From positions 1 through 6,209 of the forward strand of contig DATLDQ010000137.1 in NCBI GenBank assembly GCA_035525785.1: a DNA stretch of 6,209 nt. Direction: 5' to 3'. The position numbers and the translations under genes were made by a program. Source of the stretch: CADEED01 sp035525785. Lineage in GTDB: Bacteria > Pseudomonadota > Gammaproteobacteria > Steroidobacterales > Steroidobacteraceae. The notes under the pieces are model-generated. The model was not told the origin of the DNA. It did no database searches and saw only the letters and a program-made list of their open reading frames with translations. Below are positions 1 to 5,184 of this stretch, in pieces. Position 1 is the first letter of the stretch. Each line of letters opens with the position of its first letter.

Positions 1-459
1 ATTATCGTCAGCGCGGTCTACGTCTCCGCCGATCCGATGTTCGAGAAGTCGTTTCTGATCTCGGCCATCACCGTGACGCTGTGTTCGCTGTGGCCGACGC
101 TGATCAACACCGGCGTCGGCGTGAACTCCATCGATCGCGACCTGCTAAACGTCGCGCGGGTGCTGCAGCTGAAGTGGACCACCAAGCTGTTCAAGCTGGT
201 GTTGCCGTCCTCGCTGCCGTTGATCTTCACCGGCATGCGCCTGTCGCTGGGTGTGGGCTGGATGGTGCTGATCGCGGCGGAAATGCTGGCGCAGAATCCG
301 GGGCTCGGCAAATTCGTCTGGGATGAATTCCAGAACGGCAGCTCCGAGTCGCTGAGCCGGATCATGGTGGCGGTGTTCACCATCGGCATCATCGGTTTCC
401 TGCTCGACCGCGTCATGCTCGCGCTGCAGAACGCGTTCACGCACGGCAGGACGCGATGA
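1..459 (+). CDS. nrtB: Nitrate-type ABC transporter permease (NrtB-like), C-terminal part
   Basis: This is the 3' end of a gene whose start lies outside the window; 152 codons are present, open from base 1. It encodes the inner-membrane permease of an ABC importer. Numbered from the window edge, hydrophobic segments lie at about residues 18-40, 74-93 and 120-140. Between the first two is the cytoplasmic coupling (EAA-type) loop at about 49-73, with the pattern LLNVARVLQL...LFKLVLPSSLP, which docks on the ATPase. The following run FTGMRLSLGVGWMVLIAAEML and the WDEFQN stretch resemble the NrtB nitrate permease group of the nitrate/taurine/sulfonate importer family. The TGA stop overlaps the ATG of the ATPase gene (ATGA), so the two are translationally coupled. 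Nitrate is the best-supported substrate, but cyanate or another small anion cannot be excluded from this fragment. An internal ATG at 37 is not the real start, because conserved-looking coding sequence continues upstream of it. Confidence 0.85.
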   Translation: MIVSAVYVSADPMFEKSFLISAITVTLCSLWPTLINTGVGVNSIDRDLLNVARVLQLKWTTKLFKLVLPSSLPLIFTGMRLSLGVGWMVLIAAEMLAQNPGLGKFVWDEFQNGSSESLSRIMVAVFTIGIIGFLLDRVMLALQNAFTHGRTR

Positions 460-2135
460 GCCACCTGGAGCTGCGCAATGTGTCGAAGCGCTACGGCGAC
501 ACGGAGGTGCTTGCGGACATCAACCTGTCGATCGAGGAAGGCGAGTTCGTCGCGCTGATCGGCTTCTCGGGCTCCGGCAAGACCACGCTCATGTCGATCC
601 TCGCCGGCCTGATCGAGCCGGACGGGGGCGAGGTCCTCTTGCGCGGCAAGCCGGCGGGCGGGCCAGGCCCGGATCGCGGTCTCGTGTTCCAGAGCTATTC
701 GCTGATGCCCTGGCTGACCGTGTACGAAAACGTGGCATTGGCGGTGGACACGGTGTTCGACCGTGACAGCAAACAACTTCGACGCGAGCGCACGCAGAAG
801 TACGTGCGCATGGTGGGCCTTGCGCATGCGAGCGACCGCCGTCCGGCGGAGCTCTCGGGCGGCATGCGCCAGCGCGTGGCCGTGGCGCGCGCGCTGGCGA
901 TGAACCCCGAGTTCCTGCTGCTCGACGAGCCGCTGTCGGCATTGGATGCTCTCACGCGCGCCCGGCTGCAGAACGAGATCGAATCGATCTGGCGCGACGA
1001 GAAGAAGACCGTGGTGCTCGTGACCAACGACGTGGACGAGGCGCTGCTGCTGGCGGATCGCATCGTCCCGCTGAACCCCGGTCCCCGCGCGACGTTCGGG
1101 CCCGAGTTTCGCGTGGACCTCGCGCGCCCCCGGAACCGCAAGGACGTGAACCACGATCCGAAATACCGCGAGCTCCGCGCCCGCATCACCCAATACCTGC
1201 TGGACGTCGAGGCGGAGAAGCTGGTGGCGGCCGATACGGGGGCCGGCATCAAACTACCAACCGTCGTACCCATCACCTCGGACGATTTCGTGCCGAAGGC
1301 CGTGCGCGCGGCGAACCGGCACAAGCCGCTGGCGAACCCGGACAAGTACGTCGAGTTCTACAACGTGCACAAGGTCTATGCGACGCCGCGGGGGCCGCTC
1401 ACCGTCGTCGAAGGATTCAATCTCGACATCCGACGCGGCGAGTGCGTGTCGCTGATCGGTCACTCCGGCTGCGGCAAGTCCACGGCGCTCGCGATGTGCG
1501 CCGGGCTTGCGGACGTATCCGACGGCGGCATCACGCTCGATGGCCGCGAGATCACCACCGCCGGTCCTGATCGCGGCGTCGTGTTCCAGGCGCCAACGCT
1601 GCTCGAGTGGCTCACCGCGCGACAGAACGTGGCTCTCGGCGTCGAGCGCGTGTATCCACACGCCGGCAAGGCGGAGCGCCGTGACGTGGTGGACTACTAC
1701 CTCCATCGCGTCGGTCTCGGCGACGCGCTCGACAGGCCGGCACGCGACATGTCGAACGGCATGCGCCAGCGCGTCGGCCTGGCCCGCGCCTTCGCGCTGT
1801 CGCCCAAACTACTGCTGCTCGACGAGCCCTTCGGGATGCTGGACGCGCTCACGCGCTGGGATCTGCAGGAGGTGCTCATGGACATTCTCGAGCGGACGAA
1901 GACCACCGCCATCTGCGTCACCCATGACGTGGACGAGGCCATCCTGCTCGCTGATCGGGTGGTGATGATGACCAATGGGCCGCGTGCACGTATCGGCAAG
2001 GTCATGCAGGTGGACCTGCCTCGCCCGCGCACCCGCAAGATGCTGCTCGAGCATCCGCGCTACTACGCCCATCGCGAAGAGCTGTTGAGCTTTCTCGAAG
2101 AATACGAGCACGGTTCCGGGAACCGTGCCGCCTAA
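456..2135 (+). CDS. Tandem-domain nitrate-type ABC ATPase (NrtC/NrtD-like fusion)
   Basis: This 559-residue protein carries both ATP-hydrolysing domains of an ABC importer in one chain and should sit on the cytoplasmic face of the upstream permease. NBD1 has Walker A at 36-44 (GFSGSGKTT), Q-loop Q79, signature LSGGMRQ at 133-139, Walker B ending D157-E158, D-loop SALD at 161-164, and Asn191 where the switch histidine normally lies. A linker of about 50 residues (roughly 245-297) follows. NBD2 has Walker A at 335-343 (GHSGCGKST), Q378, a variant signature MSNGMRQ at 432-438, Walker B D456-E457, D-loop GMLD at 460-463 and His490. The tail with DLPRPRTRK and LLSFLEEYEHG is typical of NrtD-like ATPases. 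The ATG overlaps the permease stop by 4 bp, with a modest AGGA four bases upstream. Nitrate as substrate is inferred from family resemblance. Fused double ATPases of this kind are, as I recall, common in proteobacterial nitrate-type importers, unlike the separate NrtC and NrtD of cyanobacteria. Confidence 0.93.
   Translation: MSHLELRNVSKRYGDTEVLADINLSIEEGEFVALIGFSGSGKTTLMSILAGLIEPDGGEVLLRGKPAGGPGPDRGLVFQSYSLMPWLTVYENVALAVDTVFDRDSKQLRRERTQKYVRMVGLAHASDRRPAELSGGMRQRVAVARALAMNPEFLLLDEPLSALDALTRARLQNEIESIWRDEKKTVVLVTNDVDEALLLADRIVPLNPGPRATFGPEFRVDLARPRNRKDVNHDPKYRELRARITQYLLDVEAEKLVAADTGAGIKLPTVVPITSDDFVPKAVRAANRHKPLANPDKYVEFYNVHKVYATPRGPLTVVEGFNLDIRRGECVSLIGHSGCGKSTALAMCAGLADVSDGGITLDGREITTAGPDRGVVFQAPTLLEWLTARQNVALGVERVYPHAGKAERRDVVDYYLHRVGLGDALDRPARDMSNGMRQRVGLARAFALSPKLLLLDEPFGMLDALTRWDLQEVLMDILERTKTTAICVTHDVDEAILLADRVVMMTNGPRARIGKVMQVDLPRPRTRKMLLEHPRYYAHREELLSFLEEYEHGSGNRAA
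2108..2128. repeat. Perfect inverted repeat at the 3' end of the ATPase gene
   Basis: Two 10-base arms, GCACGGTTCC and GGAACCGTGC, flank a single central G. In RNA this gives a stem of 9 pairs with a CGG loop. It lies inside the last codons of the ATPase gene, five bases before the stop codon, and 18 bases before the ribosome binding site of the porin gene. No T-run follows, so it is not a standard intrinsic terminator. It could protect or process the upstream mRNA, or be a DNA palindrome bound by a protein; neither is shown by the sequence. Confidence 0.7.
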
Positions 2136-2146
2136 CAATATGCAGT

Positions 2147-2151
2147 GGAGG
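2147..2151 (+). promoter_or_regulatory. Ribosome binding site that sets the porin start
   Basis: A GGAGG Shine-Dalgarno core lies eight bases before the ATG at 2160. It overlaps an upstream in-frame GTG at 2145, so that GTG would be the ribosome binding site itself and not the start codon. Confidence 0.8.
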
Positions 2152-2159
2152 ACTGGCAG

Positions 2160-3425
2160 ATGAAGATGCGAATCAATCGTGCGGGTATCAGGGTCTTCGG
2201 CGCCGTACTGGGAGCAACCAGCCTCGGCGTGGCGGGCGCGGCACGGGCTGACGGCCTCGGGCCGGTGAAGGGCGCATTCGGCGAAACCAAGCCGATTTTC
2301 GACATGCGGCTGCGTGCCGAGAATGTCGACCAGGACGGTATCCTGAATGACGCGCACGCCACCACGTTGCGACTGCGCGCGGGTTTCGAGACGGGCAAGG
2401 CGTGGAGCACCGCGCTGCTCGTCGAAGGCGAGGGCGTCGTGCCCCTGCAGAGCGACTACCGGCCGGATCCGATGATCCCGACGATGACCACCTACCCGGT
2501 GGTGGCGGATGCGGAGGGTTACGAGATCAACCGGTTACAGCTCACCAACACGAGCCTGCCGGGCACGACGCTCACTCTCGGCCGGCAGCGTATAGCGCTC
2601 GACGACCAGCGATTCGTCGGGCCCGTGGGCTGGCGACAGAACGAACAGACCTTCGATGCCTTCCGCGTCGTGAACCGTTCGGTCGCCAACCTGGTGATCG
2701 ACGCCACCTACTTCAACAAGGTGAACCGCCTGTTCGGCGAGGATTCGCCGCAAGGTGACTACGATGGCGACAGCACGCTCCTCAACGTGAGTTACCAGAC
2801 GAAGATCGGCAAGGTCACCGCGTTCGACTACCTGCTCGACTTCCAGAACATCGTTGGCGTGCCCGCGGCGGTGCGCGACTCCACCAGCACCTACGGGCTG
2901 CGCTTCGCGGGTGACAAGGCTGTCGGCAAGGTGAAGCTGGCCTATACGGTTTCGTACGCGAAGCAGGGCGACTACGCGGACAACCCGCTGAGCTTCGATC
3001 TCGACTACCGCTTCGGTGAGCTCATCGCGACCTTCAAGCAATTCAACCTGGGCTACGGCGTGGAGCTCATGGAAGGCAATGGCATCAAAGGCTTCACCAC
3101 GCCGCTCGCGACGCTGCACAAGTTCAACGGCTGGGCGGACAAGTTCCTGACGACGCCTGCCAATGGGCTCGAGGACAGGTACCTCACGGGCGGCGTCACG
3201 CTGAAGGGCGTGGGCATGCTCGACACATTGTCCTTGAGCGCGCAGTTCCACGACTACGGGGCCGAACGCCTCGATCTCGACTTCGGCAATGAGCTCGACA
3301 TCTCGCTGGCGGCCAAATACAAGCGGGTGAACGTGATGCTCAAGTTCGCGGATTTCCAGCAAGGTGTGCTGGCTTCGGCCCGCGACACGCAGAAGGTATG
3401 GGGCCAGGTCGAGTTCGTCTGGTAA
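2160..3425 (+). CDS. Outer-membrane beta-barrel porin, alginate-export (AlgE) type
   Basis: This gene encodes a 421-residue secreted protein. Residues 1-30 form a signal peptide (MKMRINRAGIR, a hydrophobic stretch, then AAARA-like cleavage site before DGLGP). The mature part alternates polar and hydrophobic residues as expected for beta strands and ends in FVW, an aromatic terminal residue typical of BAM-inserted porins. The block at about 141-170 (GRQRIALDDQRFVG, then GWRQNEQTFDAFR) is characteristic of the alginate-export/porin family related to AlgE. In this family many members are general or anion porins, and alginate export is not implied. It follows the ATPase by 24 nt and probably shares its transcript, so a role in letting nitrate or another substrate cross the outer membrane is a reasonable inference. 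The ATG at 2160 is chosen over GTG 2145 because of the GGAGG and the cleaner signal peptide; a second ATG at 2166 is also possible. Confidence 0.85.
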   Translation: MKMRINRAGIRVFGAVLGATSLGVAGAARADGLGPVKGAFGETKPIFDMRLRAENVDQDGILNDAHATTLRLRAGFETGKAWSTALLVEGEGVVPLQSDYRPDPMIPTMTTYPVVADAEGYEINRLQLTNTSLPGTTLTLGRQRIALDDQRFVGPVGWRQNEQTFDAFRVVNRSVANLVIDATYFNKVNRLFGEDSPQGDYDGDSTLLNVSYQTKIGKVTAFDYLLDFQNIVGVPAAVRDSTSTYGLRFAGDKAVGKVKLAYTVSYAKQGDYADNPLSFDLDYRFGELIATFKQFNLGYGVELMEGNGIKGFTTPLATLHKFNGWADKFLTTPANGLEDRYLTGGVTLKGVGMLDTLSLSAQFHDYGAERLDLDFGNELDISLAAKYKRVNVMLKFADFQQGVLASARDTQKVWGQVEFVW

Positions 3426-3429
3426 CCGA

Positions 3430-3490
3430 GAAAGGCGAAAGGTCGACGCTGGACTGGTGCCGACTCATATATATGGGCATCACGCCTTTC
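3430..3490. repeat. Long-loop inverted repeat after the porin, possible operon end
   Basis: GAAAGGCG at 3430-3437 and CGCCTTTC at 3483-3490 are perfectly complementary 8-base arms, starting four bases after the porin stop. They enclose 45 bases that contain a weaker inner pair (GTCG at 3442, CGAC at 3461) and the AT palindrome CATATATATG at 3466-3475. The downstream sequence is only mildly T-rich (TTTCATTT). This may be an atypical terminator of the transporter operon, but the long loop and missing U-tract make that uncertain. No other terminator candidate is visible between the porin and the rplC promoter. Confidence 0.35.
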
Positions 3491-3492
3491 AT

Positions 3493-3506
3493 TTGACATA
3501 AATCAA
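3493..3506. promoter_or_regulatory. FNR/ANR/DNR-type binding site
   Basis: TTGAC-ATAA-ATCAA matches nine of the ten specified bases of the FNR-family consensus TTGAT-N4-ATCAA. FNR, ANR and DNR proteins bind such sites in response to oxygen loss or nitric oxide. The centre is about 105 bases before the predicted start of the ribosomal operon transcript, which is far for normal activation, and the upstream genes converge on it with their 3' end. The first six bases are also a perfect -35 hexamer (TTGACA), but I find no good -10 at 16 to 18 bases downstream. The regulated gene is therefore not evident. Confidence 0.5.
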
Positions 3507-3569
3507 GGGTTTGCCCGTAGGAACCGGCCTGCCGAAGGACCCGGCCCGGAATGATTCCCTCCGGGCGGC

Positions 3570-3598
3570 TTGCGGCTGGCAGGGGCGCTGCATATACT
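3570..3598 (+). promoter_or_regulatory. Sigma70-type promoter for the ribosomal protein operon
   Basis: A -35 element TTGCGG (3570-3575) and a -10 element TATACT (3593-3598, five of six consensus bases) are separated by exactly 17 bases. A GC-rich discriminator (GCGCGCCC) follows, a trait of ribosomal promoters under stringent (ppGpp/DksA) control. Transcription would begin near 3604-3606. The promoter lies in the only gene-free stretch before rplC, which explains how the operon can be expressed without an upstream rpsJ promoter. Confidence 0.65.
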
Positions 3599-3604
3599 GC
3601 GCGC

Positions 3605-3861
3605 CCTTTCGCCGGGGACCCACGTCCCAAGCGATTGATTTCCAGCGAATTCGGGCGAGGTTGGGCGACCAAAAGGGTCGTTCCAAGACCACTCGAGCTT
3701 CGCGGCCCCCCGATCGGGTGTGGCCGCGCACTCCTGTGTACCTCCTCGCCTGACTAGCTACTCCGCTCGGCACCAATCGTAGTGCCGCGCGAATTGCGCG
3801 CGAGGCAGTGCCTCGCGAACAGCACGCCCTAACAAGCGTGTAGGTGAACGAGAGGATAGTC
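3605..3861 (+). promoter_or_regulatory. Structured 5' leader of the rplC operon
   Basis: About 257 bases lie between the predicted transcription start and the rplC ATG, and I see no credible gene in them. The stretch is dense in inverted repeats: 3615-3628 (GGGAC/GTCCC, 4-base loop), 3663-3683 (eight pairs including two G-U, loop AAAAG), 3701-3728 (CGCGGCC/GGCCGCG with an inner CCC/GGG), 3768-3787 (CGGCAC/GTGCCG), 3787-3801 (GCGCG/CGCGC), 3799-3817 (CGCGAGGC/GCCTCGCG, 3-base loop) and 3823-3840 (CACGC/GCGTG). The fifth and sixth share bases 3799-3801 and cannot form fully together. In Escherichia coli the S10 leader is the site of repression by L4; a similar role here is only an inference, and I recognise no known leader class by sequence. 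Confidence 0.5.
3851..3856 (+). promoter_or_regulatory. Ribosome binding site that sets the rplC start
   Basis: AGAGGA lies five bases before the ATG at 3862. It supports that start over an in-frame GTG at 3844, which lies upstream of this site and would add six residues not found in L3 proteins. Confidence 0.75.
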
Positions 3862-4566
3862 ATGAGCGTTGCTCTAATCGGCCGCAAGGCCGGCATGACT
3901 CGCATCTTCACGGATGCGGGCGAGACGGTTCCGGTAACCGTCATCGAAGTGCTGCCTAACCGCATCACTCAAGTGAAGTCCGTCGACAAGGACGGCTATC
4001 GCGCGATTCAGGTGTCTTTCGGCAAGAAGCGTCCGCAGCTCCTGACGAAGGCGGCCGCGGGCCACTTCGCGAAGGCGAACGTCGAGCCGGGCAGGTCGCT
4101 GGTCGAGTTCCGCCTCACCGAGAAAGAAGGCGCGGATCTCGCCGTCGGCGCCGAGCTCAAGGCCGGCCTCTTCGCCGTCGGCGCCATCGTCGACGTGACC
4201 GGCACCACCATCGGCAAGGGCTACGCGGGCACGATGAAGCGTCACAACTTCGCGGGCCACCATGCTTCGCACGGTGTGTCCGTGTCGCACCGTACGCCCG
4301 GCTCCATCGGCCAGCGCCAGACCCCGGGCCGCGTGTTCCAGGGCAAGCGCATGTCCGGCCACATGGGCGTGGTTCGCCGCACGATCGAGAACCTCAAGGT
4401 CGTCGAGATCGATGCCGAGCGCAATCTTCTGCTCATCAGCGGCGCCGTACCGGGTGCGGAAGGCGGCCAGGTGGTCGTGCGTCCTTCGCTGAAGGCCGAG
4501 CACCAGAAGCGCCGCAAGAAGGTTCAGCCGAGCAAGGTCAACACCGGCACGAGCAACAAGAAGTAA
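3862..4566 (+). CDS. rplC: Large-subunit ribosomal protein L3
   Basis: This 234-residue protein is L3 of the 50S subunit, an early assembly protein that binds 23S rRNA domain VI and sends a loop toward the peptidyl transferase centre. The N-terminus (ALIGRKAGMTRIFTDAGETV), the HGVSVSHRTPGSIGQ block at 137-151 and the TPGRVFQGKRMSGHMG segment are diagnostic. Gln153 aligns with Gln150 of the Escherichia coli protein, the residue methylated by PrmB. DAERNLLLISGAVPG at 184-198 is the usual C-terminal core. The protein then runs on in a basic tail, about residues 211-234 (KAEHQKRRKK...), beyond the 209 residues of the Escherichia coli protein. It is the first gene of the cluster here and is followed by rplD after 12 bases. 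No rpsJ is found upstream. Confidence 0.97.
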   Translation: MSVALIGRKAGMTRIFTDAGETVPVTVIEVLPNRITQVKSVDKDGYRAIQVSFGKKRPQLLTKAAAGHFAKANVEPGRSLVEFRLTEKEGADLAVGAELKAGLFAVGAIVDVTGTTIGKGYAGTMKRHNFAGHHASHGVSVSHRTPGSIGQRQTPGRVFQGKRMSGHMGVVRRTIENLKVVEIDAERNLLLISGAVPGAEGGQVVVRPSLKAEHQKRRKKVQPSKVNTGTSNKK

Positions 4567-4578
4567 TTGGCGGCACAC

Positions 4579-5184
4579 ATGAAACTCAAAGTTGCCAATG
4601 GTGGTTCCGAGCTCGCTGTCTCCGAAGCGGTGTTCGGCAAGGAATACAACGAAGCGCTGGTGCACCAGGTGGTCACCGCGTATCGCAACGCCAGTCGCGC
4701 GGGCACCAAGGCCCAGCTGACCAAGGCGGAAGTGCGCGGCGGTGGCCGCAAGCCGCGTCCGCAGAAGGGCGGCGGCACTTCACGCGCCGGCTCGATCCGC
4801 TCGCCCATCTGGGTGGGTGGTGGTCGCGCATTCGCGGCGAAGCCGCGCTCCTTCGAACAGAAGGTGAACAAGAAGATGTACCGCGGCGCGCTGCAGTCGA
4901 TGCTCTCCGAGCTCGTCCGCCAGGACCGCCTGGTGGTGACCGACGGCTTCACCGTCGAGGCCCCGAAGACCAAGCAGGTGGTCGAGAAGCTCAAGAAGCT
5001 CAACCTCGAGCGTGTGCTGATCATCGTCGAAGCCATCGACGAGAAGCTGTTCCTCGCCGCGCGCAACCTGCCGTTCGTGGAAGTGCTGCCGGTCGCGTCG
5101 CTGAACCCGTTGTCGCTCGCGAGCTATGACAAGGTTCTGGTGACGTCCGCCGCCGTGAAACTCATCGAGGAGCGTCTGCAGTGA
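4579..5184 (+). CDS. rplD: Large-subunit ribosomal protein L4
   Basis: This 201-residue protein is L4, the same length as in Escherichia coli. It has a globular rRNA-binding domain and a long loop that helps form the constriction of the nascent-peptide tunnel. FNEAL-type sequence (YNEALVHQVVTAY at 23-35), KVNKKMYRGAL at 95-105, ELVRQDRLVV at 111-120 and LFLAARNLPFVEV at 157-169 identify it. The loop at about 54-82 reads GGGRKPRPQKGGGTSRAGSI followed by RSPIWVGGG. Lys63, a known macrolide-resistance position in Escherichia coli, is present, but nearby residues differ from the common KPWRQKGTGRAR pattern. ATG 4579 is chosen by length and homology; an in-frame TTG at 4567 directly after the rplC stop is less likely. 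The Shine-Dalgarno is weak (GGCGG). L4 represses the S10 operon in enterobacteria; whether it does so here is unknown. Confidence 0.97.
   Translation: MKLKVANGGSELAVSEAVFGKEYNEALVHQVVTAYRNASRAGTKAQLTKAEVRGGGRKPRPQKGGGTSRAGSIRSPIWVGGGRAFAAKPRSFEQKVNKKMYRGALQSMLSELVRQDRLVVTDGFTVEAPKTKQVVEKLKKLNLERVLIIVEAIDEKLFLAARNLPFVEVLPVASLNPLSLASYDKVLVTSAAVKLIEERLQ
5167..5172 (+). promoter_or_regulatory. Ribosome binding site that sets the rplW GTG start
   Basis: GAGGAG lies inside the end of rplD, eight bases before the GTG at 5181. It supports translation from this GTG and therefore the reality of the long N-terminal extension of L23. Confidence 0.75.

Noticed and set aside
18..1193. A 391-residue open frame on the minus strand
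   Set aside because: It is antisense to the permease and ATPase genes, whose protein families are clear. Its composition (Arg, His and Ala-rich) is that of a shadow frame in GC-rich DNA.
2535..3362. A 275-residue open frame on the minus strand opposite the porin
   Set aside because: It has no recognisable domain and mirrors the codon structure of the porin gene, which has a signal peptide, a family motif block and a C-terminal aromatic residue.
3493..3521. A second sigma70 promoter using the perfect TTGACA hexamer
   Set aside because: No acceptable -10 lies 16 to 18 bases downstream; the match is better explained as part of the FNR-like palindrome.
3511..3753. An 80-residue plus-strand frame before rplC, considered as a degenerate rpsJ or a leader peptide
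   Set aside because: It shows no S10 motifs. It starts upstream of the predicted promoter and runs through the leader hairpins, with no convincing ribosome binding site.
3489..3968. A minus-strand open frame across the intergenic region into rplC
   Set aside because: It overlaps rplC antisense, has no family resemblance, and would run through the promoter and leader.
3874..4665. A 263-residue minus-strand frame opposite rplC
   Set aside because: It is a shadow of the rplC coding sequence with low-complexity composition.
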